A stretch of 64,000 nucleotides of DNA from Hymenobacter glacieicola (GCF_014640315.1 NZ_BMGS01000004.1:62001-126000); one strand, 5' to 3'. Shown: positions 1 to 9,514, numbered from the stretch's first letter. Notes: generated by a model not told the origin, from the letters alone. Program-made: numbers and translations.

Positions 1-32
1 GCGAAGTGGCCGGCCAATCTGCCAAAGGCTAA
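1..32 (+). CDS. 3' end of upstream gene, probably the 2Fe-2S subunit of the molybdenum hydroxylase
   Basis: Only the last nine codons are inside the window (frame beginning at base 3, ending AKG and TAA at 30-32). The stop lies 4 bases before the ATG of the FAD subunit gene, as expected for co-transcribed subunits. In enzymes of the PaoABC type the small iron-sulfur subunit precedes the FAD subunit, so identity is inferred from position only; the nine residues themselves carry no diagnostic motif. Confidence 0.4.
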   Translation, partial: EVAGQSAKG

Positions 33-36
33 TTCC

Positions 37-1020
37 ATGAACAACTTCAGCTACACCCAGGCCGGCTCGGCCAAAGAAGCCACTGCCCGGCGCAAAACCA
101 CGCCCCAGGCGGCCTACATTGCCGGCGGCACCACGCTACTGGACCTGATGAAGGCGGGCTTGGAAGAACACCCTCAGCTCATCGATATCAACCCGCTGCC
201 TTTCACTGGTATCGAGCAAACCTCGGACGGGCTGCGCATTGGGGCCCTGGCGCGTATGAGCGAGGTAGGCGAGCATGCGCTGCTGAAGCAGCAGATGCCG
301 GCCGTGTCGGAGTCCTTGCTGCTGGCGGCCTCGCCGCAGCTGCGCAACATGGCCAGCATTGGGGGCAACATATTGCAGCGCACCCGTTGCGGCTACTTCC
401 GCGACCCGGCCTTTCCTTGCAACAAGCGCGTGCCCGGCTCGGGCTGCCCGGCTCTGGACGGAGACAACCACAACCTGGCTATTCTGGGCGTGAGTGAGAG
501 TTGCATTGCTACTTCTTATCCCGGTGACCTTTCGGTGGCCCTGGTAGCTTTTGATGCCGTGCTTACGCTGCAAAACGCCAAAGGCAAGCAGCGCCAGCTG
601 CCCCTGAACGACTTCTACCTGCTACCCGGCACTACCCCACAAAGGGAAACGGTGCTGGAGCCCGGCGAGCTGATTGTGGCCGTTACCGTGCCCGTGGCGG
701 CCCACACGCAGCGTTCTACTTATCTGAAAGTGCGCGAGCGGGCCAGCTATGCCTATGCTTTGGCTTCGGCGGCCGTGGGCCTGGACGTGCAGGCCGGCAC
801 TATTCGCGCGGCCCGCGTGGCCTTGGGTGGGGTAGGGGCCCAGCCCTGGCGCAGCCGGGAGGCAGAACAGGTCCTGACCGGCCAGCCCGCCACCGAAGCC
901 ACTTTCCGGGCGGCCGCCGCCGCGGCCCTGCGCGGGGCCCAGCCCCGGGAGCACAACCGCTACAAAGTGGAGCTGGCCCAGAATACCCTCGTGCAGGCCT
1001 TGCGGAAAGTGGCCGGGTAG
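37..1020 (+). CDS. paoB: FAD-binding subunit of a PaoABC-type aldehyde oxidoreductase (xanthine dehydrogenase family)
   Basis: The 327-residue protein is the medium subunit of a molybdenum hydroxylase and passes electrons between iron-sulfur clusters and FAD. The FAD-binding signature is visible as AGGTTLLDLMK near residue 30 and ASPQLRNMASIGGNI near residue 100, with a CO-dehydrogenase flavoprotein C-terminal domain after about residue 220. Between the two lie four cysteines at 118, 128, 137 and 156 (RCGYFRDPAFPC then GSGC). This insert is known from E. coli PaoB, where it binds an extra 4Fe-4S cluster, and is absent from ordinary xanthine dehydrogenases. That favours an aldehyde oxidase over a xanthine dehydrogenase. 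The gene follows the partial upstream gene by 4 bases and precedes the large subunit by 136 bases. Confidence 0.88.
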   Translation: MNNFSYTQAGSAKEATARRKTTPQAAYIAGGTTLLDLMKAGLEEHPQLIDINPLPFTGIEQTSDGLRIGALARMSEVGEHALLKQQMPAVSESLLLAASPQLRNMASIGGNILQRTRCGYFRDPAFPCNKRVPGSGCPALDGDNHNLAILGVSESCIATSYPGDLSVALVAFDAVLTLQNAKGKQRQLPLNDFYLLPGTTPQRETVLEPGELIVAVTVPVAAHTQRSTYLKVRERASYAYALASAAVGLDVQAGTIRAARVALGGVGAQPWRSREAEQVLTGQPATEATFRAAAAAALRGAQPREHNRYKVELAQNTLVQALRKVAG

Positions 1021-1156
1021 TACTCCCCGCATTCCTCTGCCAGATTCGCTGAATACTGCCACCAGGCACCTTTACTTTCAACAACGCTGAGCAAGGTTAC
1101 GGCTTTCCTACGTCCTGCTGAAGCGTTGTTTTATCCGCACGTAGCCCTACCTTCTT

Positions 1157-3496
1157 ATGGATACCGAACCTACTTTTTTTGATACCAACCCCACGGCTGG
1201 CTCAGTGGGGCAACCCCTGGACCGGGTAGACGGTCGGGCCAAGGTAACGGGCCAGGCCCGCTACTCGGCTGAGTTTAACAGCTTGCCGGGGCTGGTGCAC
1301 GCCGTGCTCAAAACCAGTGACGTAGCCAAGGGCCGCATCCAGAGCATCGATACCCGTGCGGCTCTTAAGGAACCGGGCGTGGTGGCCGTTCTCACCCACC
1401 AGAATCTGCCTAAGCTGGCCAAAACGCCCAACGATGCCGACGGCAAAAAGGCCATTGGTGCCCCCATGGGGTTTTTGCCCCTCACCTCGGACCAAGTGCA
1501 CTACGCCGGTCAGCCGGTAGCTATTATTGTGGCCGATACCTTGGAGCGCGCCCAGCACGCGGCCACGCTGGTGCAGGTACATATTACTGCCGAAAAGCCA
1601 TTGGCTTCCTACACTGATCCGCGCGCCGAGCTGTTTGACCCCCAAAAGGTGCAAGATGGCAAGACCCCGGGCCACACCGTGCGCGGCAACCCCAAAGCGG
1701 CCTTCGCGGCGGCTCCGGTGCAGCTCACGCATACCTACGTGCACGCCATCAACCACCACAACCCCATGGAGCCGGGCGCTACCACCGCCCACTGGGAGGC
1801 CCCCGACCGGCTGACGGTTTATGAATCGACGCAGGGCGTGACCCGAACCCAAAAGGCGCTGAGTACCATGCTGGGCTTAGCTGCCGAGCAGGTCCGCGTA
1901 GTCACGAAGTACCTGGGCGGCGGTTTCGGGTGCAAGGGCTCCTCCTGGCCCCACACCATCCTGACGGTGCAGACGGCCAAGGCCGTGGGCCGGCCGGTGA
2001 AGCTGGCCCTCACTCGTCCGCAGATGTTTACCAGCATGGGCCACCGCGAAGACCAGACCCAGACCCTGAAAGTAGGTGCCACCAAGGAAGGCAAGCTCCT
2101 GGCCCTCATCCACGAAAAGACTTCTACTACCTCGCCCTGGGATAATTATGCCGAGCCGAACAGCCGCATTATCAACCTGCTTTACGCCTGCCCCAACTTC
2201 GAGGCCACGTACCAGCTGGCCCGGGCCGATGTGATGACCTCCACCTTCACGCGCGCCCCCGGCGAGGCTCCCGGCTCCTTCGCCATCGAGTGTTCCCTGG
2301 ACGATCTGGCCTACCAGCTGGGCATTGATCCGCTGGAAATCCGGCTGCGCAACTACGCCGAGAAAGACCACAGCACCGGTAAACCCTGGTCGAGCAAGAG
2401 CCTGAAGCAGTGCTACGCGCGCGGGGCTGAGCTCTTTGGCTGGAGCAAGCGCAACCCCCAGGCTGGCGCCACCCGCGACGGGCGGCTGCTGGTGGGCTGG
2501 GGCATGGCCACGGCTTCTTATCCCGTGCACAACAACCAAGGCACCGCTCGGGTCCGCCTGTATGCCGACGGCCACGCGCTGGTGCAAACCGGCGCCACCG
2601 ACCTGGGCACGGGCACTTATACCGTCATGACCCAGGTAGCGGCCGATGCCCTGTGGCTCAGCCCGGACAAAGTGCGCTTTGAGCTAGGCGACACCAAGCT
2701 GCCCACGGCCCCCAACTCGGGCGGCTCAGTGGCGGCGGGCACCGTGTCGTCGTCTATCTACATGGCCGCTCAGGATGTGTGGCAGCGGCTTATTAAGCTG
2801 GCCGTGGCCGATAAAAAGTCGCCGCTGTTCCGGGCCAAGCCCGCCGACGTGGTGGTAGAAAACGGCCGCTTGGCCCTCAAGGCCGACAAAACCAAAGGCG
2901 AGGACTTTGCTACCCTAATGAAGCGCAACGAAACCGCCGACATGGAGGGCACCGGCAACGGCAAGTACGGCGCCGGCTACGAGTCGGGGCTGGCGGCAGG
3001 CCCTGCCAACTCCGGCCACCAGGACGATATGGCGGGCCATTCCATGCATTCCTTCGGGGCGCACTTCTGCGAGGTGAAAGTAGACCCTGAGCTGGGCACC
3101 GTGCGCGTTACGCGCTGGGTGAGCGTGCACGGGGCAGGCCGCATCCTGAACGCCAAAACGGCCCGCAGCCAGATTATCGGCGGCAGCATCTTCGGCATTG
3201 GCTCGGCCCTGATGGAGGCCACCACCCGCGACCAGAACTTCTCCCGCTACACCAACGCCACCCTCGCCGACTACCACATTCCAGTCAACGCCGACATTCC
3301 CGACATGACGGTAGAATTCGTGGAGGAACACGACCCTTACATCAACGCCATGGGCGTGAAAGGTATCGGGGAAATTTCGATGGTAGGCGTAGCGGCGGCC
3401 GTGGCCAACGCCGTGTTTCACGCCACCGGCAAACGCATCCGCAGCCTGCCCATCACGCCTGACAAAGTCTTGGAAACCAAAATGGTGCAGGCGTAA
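1157..3496 (+). CDS. paoC: Molybdopterin-binding large subunit of aldehyde oxidoreductase
   Basis: This 779-residue protein is the catalytic subunit that binds the molybdenum cofactor and oxidises the substrate. The N-terminal aldehyde oxidase a/b hammerhead domain starts at GQPLDRVDGRAKVTGQARYS (about residue 18). The Moco-binding portion includes the glycine-rich GGGFGCKG near residue 255, and the C terminus carries GVKGIGEISM with the presumed catalytic Glu at residue 739. The length fits single-chain large subunits of the family (about 730-780). The natural substrate cannot be read from the sequence; aromatic or aliphatic aldehydes are likely by analogy with PaoABC. The gene ends just before a strong palindromic terminator. 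Confidence 0.9.
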   Translation: MDTEPTFFDTNPTAGSVGQPLDRVDGRAKVTGQARYSAEFNSLPGLVHAVLKTSDVAKGRIQSIDTRAALKEPGVVAVLTHQNLPKLAKTPNDADGKKAIGAPMGFLPLTSDQVHYAGQPVAIIVADTLERAQHAATLVQVHITAEKPLASYTDPRAELFDPQKVQDGKTPGHTVRGNPKAAFAAAPVQLTHTYVHAINHHNPMEPGATTAHWEAPDRLTVYESTQGVTRTQKALSTMLGLAAEQVRVVTKYLGGGFGCKGSSWPHTILTVQTAKAVGRPVKLALTRPQMFTSMGHREDQTQTLKVGATKEGKLLALIHEKTSTTSPWDNYAEPNSRIINLLYACPNFEATYQLARADVMTSTFTRAPGEAPGSFAIECSLDDLAYQLGIDPLEIRLRNYAEKDHSTGKPWSSKSLKQCYARGAELFGWSKRNPQAGATRDGRLLVGWGMATASYPVHNNQGTARVRLYADGHALVQTGATDLGTGTYTVMTQVAADALWLSPDKVRFELGDTKLPTAPNSGGSVAAGTVSSSIYMAAQDVWQRLIKLAVADKKSPLFRAKPADVVVENGRLALKADKTKGEDFATLMKRNETADMEGTGNGKYGAGYESGLAAGPANSGHQDDMAGHSMHSFGAHFCEVKVDPELGTVRVTRWVSVHGAGRILNAKTARSQIIGGSIFGIGSALMEATTRDQNFSRYTNATLADYHIPVNADIPDMTVEFVEEHDPYINAMGVKGIGEISMVGVAAAVANAVFHATGKRIRSLPITPDKVLETKMVQA

Positions 3497-3543
3497 GGCC
3501 AGCAGGTTGCTGACCGAAGAGCCTTGAAGTCAACCTGGCAATG

Positions 3544-3585
3544 CAACAAAAAGGCCGTTCCCAGCTGGGAACGGCCTTTTTGTTG
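3544..3585. terminator. Bidirectional intrinsic terminator between paoC and the S8 protease gene
   Basis: A perfect 42-base palindrome (arms of 21) has a GC-rich core CGTTCCCAG/CTGGGAACG, flanked by A5 on the left and T5 on the right. It can therefore terminate both the rightward paoC transcript and the leftward protease transcript. Confidence 0.9.
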
Positions 3586-3617
3586 ACACGTAAAGCAGGT
3601 AAAAAGCTGCCTGGAGC

Positions 3618-5120
3618 CTAGTTGGCAGGCTGGGTTACCGCCCGGTAGGCATTCACGCGGCCGTAGCCGTAGTATGGGTCGCGGCCGGGTTTGCCGAGGT
3701 CATCAGCCGAGGCGCGCATGGCGGCCCGAACCTGAGTGGGATCCATCTGGCCCCCGTTTTTGCCCACGAGAAGCGCCGCCACACCGGCCGCGTGCGGGCC
3801 CGCCATGCTCGTGCCCGCCGACCAGCTATAGCGGCCCAGGCTGGTGCAGCTAAACACCATGTCGAAGGCGAAGGCGTACTGGCGCACGCCCGCTACCGTC
3901 ACAATTTCGTTGCCCGGGTATTCCGCGTCGCCGCCGGGAGCAGCAAAGGTTACGTCGGAGGTGCCGTAGTTGGTGTAGGAGGCTACCCGGTCGAGGGAGG
4001 TAGAAGGATTCAGAGCCCAGCCCAAAGGACCGGTAGCCGAAATCGAAATAACGTTGGTAGCGCCCGAGGGGATGTGCACCAGATCCTGGTCGCGCTGGCC
4101 GTTGTTGGCGTCGTTACCAGCCGAGGCAATTACCGTTACTCCGTTCTTGGTAGCGTAGGTAGTGGCCTTGCTGATGGCTACCAGCAGCTCCTGAATTTCC
4201 TTGGTTTCGTTTACCCAGGTATCGTCGGAGGTATCATTGGGCGTACCATTGTCGTCGCGGAACTTGCTGTTGCGCGGAATAGCGGCGCCCAGGCTCATGT
4301 TAATTACGTCGGCCTGCTTTGATACGGCGTAGTAAATGCCCTGAATCATCCAGGAGAAGGAGCCTGAGCCACTATCACGCAGCACTTTCACCAGCAGCAG
4401 CTTGGCATCCGGTGCCACGCCAATCACGCCGATGTTGTTGTCGACGGCGGCAATGGTGCCAGCCGTGTGCGTGCCGTGGCTAAAGCCGGCGCCCACAAAC
4501 TGGGCCTTTTCGCCAGTCACAAACGACTCAGCACCCACAATGTTGGCTCTCAGGTCGGGGTGGTTTAAGTCGAAGCCACCATCCAGTACGGCTACCAGCG
4601 CGCCCTGGCCGCGGGCCCCGGTGTTCCAGGCTTCGGGAGCCTGAATGGCCGTGTGGCCCCACTGCAGCGGAAAAAACCGGTCGTTGTCGCCGGAGCTGGC
4701 TGGGTTGGTATTATCAGCATCCTGCACGGCCTCTACCCCGCGGGCGGCTTCGGGATTGTACCCCTGAAAGCTAAAGTCATGAATAACGGAACGCACACCC
4801 GCAATCCGGCCGGCTTTAGCCGCGAAGTCGGGGTCCGTGGAAGTAGCCAGGGCCAGGCCGGCGCCGGGCAACTGCTCGGTAATGGTACCGTTGGCCGCCT
4901 GGGTCTGGCTCACCAAATCGGTGGGCAGCTGATCCGTAGAGGAGAGGATGATATACTGGTGGCTGCGGCGCACTACCGTCTCGGAGCTGGCAGTAGCGGC
5001 GCTGCTAAGGCTATTCTGGGGCTCGGCCACCCGAATGTCTTCCTTGCTGCACCCAGCTAATAGAACGAGGCCGAGGCTCAATAAAGAAAAGGAACGAAAC
5101 GTTGTGGATGATTTTAACAT
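3618..5120 (-). CDS. Subtilisin-like serine protease (S8), predicted lipoprotein
   Basis: The 500-residue product starts with a hydrophobic segment ending in the lipobox LLAGC (Cys24), so it is probably a lipoprotein exposed outside the inner membrane. An inhibitor-like propeptide (about residues 50-115, with HQYIILS at its start) precedes the S8 catalytic domain. The catalytic Asp is in VAVLDGGFD (residue 180), His in SHGTHTAG (residue 215) and Ser in GTSMAGPHAAG (near residue 440). All three are intact, so activity is likely. It is transcribed towards the molybdenum hydroxylase genes and separates them from their maturation genes. No substrate can be inferred. Confidence 0.92.
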   Translation of the reverse strand: MLKSSTTFRSFSLLSLGLVLLAGCSKEDIRVAEPQNSLSSAATASSETVVRRSHQYIILSSTDQLPTDLVSQTQAANGTITEQLPGAGLALATSTDPDFAAKAGRIAGVRSVIHDFSFQGYNPEAARGVEAVQDADNTNPASSGDNDRFFPLQWGHTAIQAPEAWNTGARGQGALVAVLDGGFDLNHPDLRANIVGAESFVTGEKAQFVGAGFSHGTHTAGTIAAVDNNIGVIGVAPDAKLLLVKVLRDSGSGSFSWMIQGIYYAVSKQADVINMSLGAAIPRNSKFRDDNGTPNDTSDDTWVNETKEIQELLVAISKATTYATKNGVTVIASAGNDANNGQRDQDLVHIPSGATNVISISATGPLGWALNPSTSLDRVASYTNYGTSDVTFAAPGGDAEYPGNEIVTVAGVRQYAFAFDMVFSCTSLGRYSWSAGTSMAGPHAAGVAALLVGKNGGQMDPTQVRAAMRASADDLGKPGRDPYYGYGRVNAYRAVTQPAN

Positions 5121-5446
5121 GAAGTAGTAGTTAAGTGGGATAGTAAATTGGTAATACTAATTGAGACTATTGGTAGTATCCAGCGAATAAATAAAATTTT
5201 ACACATAGAGTATTATATATTTTAGTTGTAAAACATCCAGTACTCAGCGTGGTTTACACCTGGTTTGCTGGCGGGTAGATAGGAGGGAGGCTAGCCAGTT
5301 GCGGTGCGGTAGTAGCTGGACAGTTAAACTTACCGCACCTGCGCCGCGTATTCTCTGCTTGGCCGGCTGGGGTCGGTTGGGTAGCCTCTGGCCTTCGAAA
5401 CCCGCTTTTGCTTTTGCCTGATTAGGAAAATACCTGCTTACTTGTC
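5121..5446. other. Divergent intergenic region, AT-rich on the left
   Basis: This gap between the divergent protease and xdhC genes is clearly AT-rich between about 5140 and 5240, which probably holds the protease promoter. The rest is GC-rich. I see no ORF, RNA gene or perfect -7 box in it. Confidence 0.5.
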
Positions 5447-6637
5447 ATGACTGAACTCCAGCGCCTGTTGCGCGCCTACGATGAGCACCGCGCCGCGGGC
5501 CGGGCCTGTGCCCTGGCCTCGGTGGTCGACGTGGCGGGCTCCGCCTACCGCCGCCCCGGCGCGCGCATGCTCGTGACGGATGAGGGGAAGCTAACGGGCG
5601 CCATTAGCGGGGGCTGCCTGGAAGGCGACGCGCGCCAGCGCGCCCGGCGCACCATTCAGCAGGGCCGCCCCACGGTCGTAACCTACGACTCCACCGACCC
5701 CGACGACGACCTGCAGTTCGGGGCGGCCTTGGGCTGCCAGGGCATCGTCCAGATTCTGCTGGAACCCCTCGATTTTCAAAACCCCGACAACCCCGTGGAG
5801 CTGCTACGCCGCTGGGCCGAAGGGGTAGAGGAGCCCGCGGTTATAGCCACCGTATTCGGCGTAGCCGGGGCTGGGGCTGGGGTTGAAGTGGGCCAGCGCC
5901 TGCTGCTTACCCCCGATGGAGCCGTTCAGGGCACGCTTTCCGCCCAGGCCACGGTGTATCCGTTGGTTCTGGCTGATGCCCGCGCGGCCCTGGGCACCGG
6001 GCAGCCCGCTACCCGCCACTACGCCGCGGCGGCCGGTACGGTGCGCGTGAGTCTGGAAATACTGCGGCCCCCGGTGCGCCTGACCGTGTACGGGGCCGGC
6101 AACGACGTGCAGCCGCTGGTACGGCTGGCGGCGGGGTTGGGCTGGCGCGTGCAGGTAGTAGATGGCCGCCCGGCCCAGGCCCAGCCGGCCCGCTTCCCGG
6201 AGGCCGATGCCGTGCACGTGCTGCCCCTGGCGCAGGTAGCGCAGGAGCCCCACGACGGCAGCTTTGCCCTGCTCATGACGCACAACTATTACTACGATTT
6301 GGCCGTGCTGCGCCACCTGCTACCGGCGGCCACTACCCGCTACATCGGGTTGCTGGGGCCCCGCAAGAAGTATGAGCGCCTGCTCGACGACTTGCGCCAG
6401 CAAGTACCCAACGCGGCCGAACTGCTCCAGGGCCGCATCTACAGCCCCGTTGGGCTGAATCTGGGCGCCGAAACGCCCGAGGAAATTGCCCTGTCCATTG
6501 TAGCTGAAATTCAGGCCGTGCTAACCAGCCGCCCCGCCGGTTTCCTCCGCGACTCGCCCCACCCCATTCATCCGCCCCTGCACGCCGACGGCCCGCTGGT
6601 AGCCGAAGGCCGGGTTGACGCAGTGTGTAGCCTGTAG
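5447..6637 (+). CDS. xdhC: XdhC/CoxI family molybdenum hydroxylase maturation factor
   Basis: The 396-residue protein is likely to bind and sulfurate the molybdenum cofactor and insert it into the aldehyde oxidoreductase encoded upstream. The N-terminal XdhC/CoxI domain includes GSAYRRPGARMLV and AISGGCLEGD (about residues 31-65). A Rossmann-like XdhC C-terminal domain begins around LTVYGAGNDVQPLV (near residue 215) and contains GLLGPRKKYERLL. Both domains are complete. The gene is 36 bases from the next one, and the two form a maturation pair, as in other molybdenum hydroxylase loci. Confidence 0.9.
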   Translation: MTELQRLLRAYDEHRAAGRACALASVVDVAGSAYRRPGARMLVTDEGKLTGAISGGCLEGDARQRARRTIQQGRPTVVTYDSTDPDDDLQFGAALGCQGIVQILLEPLDFQNPDNPVELLRRWAEGVEEPAVIATVFGVAGAGAGVEVGQRLLLTPDGAVQGTLSAQATVYPLVLADARAALGTGQPATRHYAAAAGTVRVSLEILRPPVRLTVYGAGNDVQPLVRLAAGLGWRVQVVDGRPAQAQPARFPEADAVHVLPLAQVAQEPHDGSFALLMTHNYYYDLAVLRHLLPAATTRYIGLLGPRKKYERLLDDLRQQVPNAAELLQGRIYSPVGLNLGAETPEEIALSIVAEIQAVLTSRPAGFLRDSPHPIHPPLHADGPLVAEGRVDAVCSL

Positions 6638-6672
6638 CGACCCACTCGAGCGAAGCCAAGATTCCATATGCA

Positions 6673-7263
6673 ATGCCCGCCATTCTAGTTCTTGCCGCCG
6701 GGGCCTCTACCCGACTCGGCCGCCCCAAGCAACTCTTGGTTTACCAGGGCCAGTCCTTGTTGCGCCGCGCTGCCCAAACGGCCATAGCCGCGGCGGCTGG
6801 CGCACCAGTAGTGGTAGTAACGGGCGCTCAGCACGAGGCCCTGCTACCCGAACTAGATGGGTTGCCGCTAACAGTAGCGTGCTGTCCGGATTGGGAGCAG
6901 GGCATGGGCGCTTCGCTGAAATTTGGAATGGCTGCGCTGAGAAGCCTGTGCAGCTCCTGGTCGAGTGTTATCGTTATGCTCTGCGACCAGCCGCACGTAA
7001 CGCCGGAACTGCTCCTCCAGCTTGCCGAAGCCCACACCGCCACCGGCCGGCCCATAGTGGCTACGGCGTACGCCGGGACGCACGGTGTGCCCGTGTTTTT
7101 CGCAGCAGAAGCCTTGCCCCTGTGCCAGCAGCTACCCGATTCTGCGGGAGCGGGCCTGCTCCTGAAGCAGCGGCCCGAACTGGTGGCCACGGTGTCGTTT
7201 CCGGCCGGCGCTATTGATGTAGATACGGAGGCTCAGTACGCGGCGCTGCTGGCGGGTGAATAA
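6673..7263 (+). CDS. mocA: MocA-like molybdenum cofactor nucleotidyltransferase
   Basis: This 196-residue protein has the NTP-transferase signature LAAGASTRLGRPKQLL at residues 6-21, with the conserved lysine of the signature, and the metal-binding aspartate in MLCDQPHV near residue 106. Family members transfer CMP or a related nucleotide to molybdopterin. PaoABC-type enzymes use the cytosine dinucleotide form, so MocA is the natural match. A specificity for other nucleotides or sugars cannot be excluded from sequence alone, but the position next to xdhC supports cofactor maturation. Confidence 0.83.
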   Translation: MPAILVLAAGASTRLGRPKQLLVYQGQSLLRRAAQTAIAAAAGAPVVVVTGAQHEALLPELDGLPLTVACCPDWEQGMGASLKFGMAALRSLCSSWSSVIVMLCDQPHVTPELLLQLAEAHTATGRPIVATAYAGTHGVPVFFAAEALPLCQQLPDSAGAGLLLKQRPELVATVSFPAGAIDVDTEAQYAALLAGE

Positions 7264-7360
7264 GAGGTAGACCGGGGAAACTGAGGGGTAATGTGGAGCT
7301 GGCAACCGCAACCACAAAATCCCGTTATCTTGGCCGGTACCACACTTCCCTCTTCTTAGT

Positions 7361-8782
7361 ATGAGCACTACCCCGGCTGCCACGGCGGACCCTTCCTTCG
7401 ATACAATTCCCAAGGACGACAAGCGCATCACCCGCGGCTGGACGTTCTACGACTGGGCCAACTCCGTGTACCCACTGGTAATTACCAGCTCCATCTTCCC
7501 GATTTACTGGGGCGCCATCACCAAGCAAATCAGCCCCCAAACCGATGTTGTCAACTTCCTCGGGTTTGCGGTGCCCGGCTCTTCCCTGCTGACTTACGCC
7601 ATTTCCGCCGCCTTTCTGGTCATTGCTCTGGTTAGCCCGTTTCTGACCTCTTTGGCCGACTTTTCGGGGCGGAAGAAGCTGTTTATGCAGATTTTCTGCT
7701 ACCTGGGCGCTGCTTCCTGCGCGGCCTTGTACTTTTTTACGCCCGATACGCTGACAGCCAGCACCTTTATCTTCATTTCGGCCACTATCGGTTTCTCCGG
7801 CTCCATTGTCTTCTACAACTCCTACCTGCCCCTGATTTCCAGCGAGGAAAAGTACGATTCCTTGTCGGCCCGAGGCTTTTCTATGGGCTATATTGGCTCG
7901 GTGCTGCTGCTGCTGATTTGCCTGGGCCTCATTATGGGTCACGATAAACTCGGGTTGGAAGAAGGGCACGCCACCCGCCTGGCCTTTTTGCTCACCGGCA
8001 TCTGGTGGGCTGGCTTTGCCCAGATTCCGTTTTTCAGCCTGCCCGCCGACCCCGGCCGCCCCGCCGGCGCTGCCGCTGCCGATTCCGGCTGGCTGCTCAA
8101 CGGTTTCCGGGAGCTGGGTAAGGTAGTAGATCAACTCAAGCATCTGCCCAACCTGAAACGCTTTCTGCTGGCCTACTTCACGTACAACATGGGCGTGCAA
8201 ACCGTGATGTACGTGGCCACCATCTTCGGCGACAAAGAACTGCATCTGGAAAGCACGGCCCTCATTGTCACGATTCTGCTGCTCCAGATTGTCGGAATTC
8301 TAGGCGCCTACCTCTTTGCTAAACTCTCGGAGCGTATCGGTAACACCCGGGCCCTGAGCTGGTCGGTGTTTATCTGGATGTGCATTTGCGTGGCGGGCTA
8401 CTTTGTGCAGGCCGGTTGGTCTTTTTATGCGCTGGCAGCCGTCATTGGCCTGACCATGGGGGCCATTCAAAGCCTTTCGCGCAGCACGTACTCCAAAATT
8501 ATTCCCGAAAACACGCCCAACACGGCGGCATTCTTCAGCTTCTTCGATGTCACGGAAAAGCTCAGTATTGTAATTGGGACGGCCGTATTCGGCATCATTG
8601 CCCAGATTACCGGCTCCATGCGCAACAGCATTCTGTCCCTGATTGTGTTCTTTATTCTGGGCTTGCTGTTTCTGCTGACCCTGCGCGGCAAAAAGCTGCG
8701 TGATGCGCCCGTATCGGCAGCCGCGCCGCTGGGCCCGCCGCCTGCTACCCCCAATGTGGGTATGCCGGCCTCAGCGCAGTAG
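7361..8782 (+). CDS. MFS transporter, UMF1 (Atg22-like) family
   Basis: The 473-residue membrane protein has about twelve hydrophobic segments. The family hallmark YDWANSVYPLVITSSIFPIY lies in the first membrane segment (residues 28-47), and the MFS loop motif LTSLADFSGRKK follows the second or third. The closest described group is UMF1, related to yeast Atg22, a vacuolar amino acid exporter; bacterial substrates are not established. The gene is about 100 bases downstream of mocA on the same strand and ends at a strong terminator. There is no obvious functional link to the molybdenum cluster. Confidence 0.85.
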   Translation: MSTTPAATADPSFDTIPKDDKRITRGWTFYDWANSVYPLVITSSIFPIYWGAITKQISPQTDVVNFLGFAVPGSSLLTYAISAAFLVIALVSPFLTSLADFSGRKKLFMQIFCYLGAASCAALYFFTPDTLTASTFIFISATIGFSGSIVFYNSYLPLISSEEKYDSLSARGFSMGYIGSVLLLLICLGLIMGHDKLGLEEGHATRLAFLLTGIWWAGFAQIPFFSLPADPGRPAGAAAADSGWLLNGFRELGKVVDQLKHLPNLKRFLLAYFTYNMGVQTVMYVATIFGDKELHLESTALIVTILLLQIVGILGAYLFAKLSERIGNTRALSWSVFIWMCICVAGYFVQAGWSFYALAAVIGLTMGAIQSLSRSTYSKIIPENTPNTAAFFSFFDVTEKLSIVIGTAVFGIIAQITGSMRNSILSLIVFFILGLLFLLTLRGKKLRDAPVSAAAPLGPPPATPNVGMPASAQ

Positions 8783-8795
8783 CGGCTGCTTATTC

Positions 8796-8841
8796 CTACA
8801 AGAAAAGCCCTACCGGACTGCCCGGGGGGCTTTTCTTGTAG
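8796..8841 (+). terminator. Intrinsic terminator after the UMF1 transporter
   Basis: The 15-base arms CTACAAGAAAAGCCC and GGGCTTTTCTTGTAG are perfect complements around a 16-base loop. The T-rich run lies within the right arm. It ends the transporter transcript 14 bases past the stop codon. Confidence 0.8.
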
Positions 8842-8915
8842 CCGCGGGCACAACCATCCGCTAGCGTAGCAGTTACTTTAGCGCCCGATTTCTCACCCAT
8901 TCTTTGTACTACTTC

Positions 8916-9428
8916 ATGACCGACACCCAACCCACCCTGCAAGCCGCGCTCAGCCAGGAGCTACGCCACGAGTTGAAGCTCACGCGCCGCCTGCTGGAGC
9001 GCGTGCCCACCGAGCAGTTCGGCTGGCAGCCCCACCCCAAATCCATGACCATAGGCGGCCTGGCTTCCCACATGGCCAACCTGGTCGGTTTCCTGGAGTT
9101 GTCCCTGACCGGCCCCGATACCGACGTAACCACCGTGCAGATGCCTAACTCGGCCACGACCGATGAGGTGCTGAGCCGCTTCGATGTGAACCGTGAGAAC
9201 ATCCATAAGGCCCTGGAGCAGGTAGATGATGCCACCCTGCACGGCAACTGGTCGTTGCGCCGGGGCGAGCAGGTGCTCATGACGCTGCCGCGCGCGGCCG
9301 TGGCCCGCACCATGGTCCTCAACCACCTGATTCACCACCGCGGCCAACTAAGCGTCTACCTACGCCTGCTCGACATTCCCGTGCCCGCCATCTACGGCGG
9401 CTCCGCCGACGAAGCCCCGGTTCGGTAA
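8916..9428 (+). CDS. DinB-family protein (DUF664/DinB_2 type)
   Basis: This 170-residue four-helix protein resembles the DinB/YfiT superfamily. Typical features are the helix ELKLTRRLLERVP near the start, FGWQPHPKSMTIGGLASHMANL at about residues 30-50 with a His in the metal site, and HHRGQLSVYLR near residue 140, which supplies further His ligands. Family members are metal-binding, and some are thiol-dependent transferases; the role here is unknown. The ATG at 8916 is preferred to an in-frame TTG four codons upstream. The last bases of the gene are followed by a long inverted repeat. Confidence 0.8.
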   Translation: MTDTQPTLQAALSQELRHELKLTRRLLERVPTEQFGWQPHPKSMTIGGLASHMANLVGFLELSLTGPDTDVTTVQMPNSATTDEVLSRFDVNRENIHKALEQVDDATLHGNWSLRRGEQVLMTLPRAAVARTMVLNHLIHHRGQLSVYLRLLDIPVPAIYGGSADEAPVR

Positions 9429-9440
9429 TTCCTGATTAAG

Positions 9441-9514
9441 AAGTAACCCATAACAACGAGCCGTTCAACGCTCCTGTAAGGAATCGTTGAACGGCTCGTT
9501 GTTATGGGTTACTT
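9441..9514. terminator. Long bidirectional hairpin between convergent DinB and amidohydrolase genes
   Basis: Two perfectly complementary 30-base arms (9441-9470 and 9485-9514) surround a 14-base loop. The right arm includes the last codons and stop of the leftward amidohydrolase gene. The structure is far longer than needed for termination and could also block readthrough in both directions. Confidence 0.75.
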
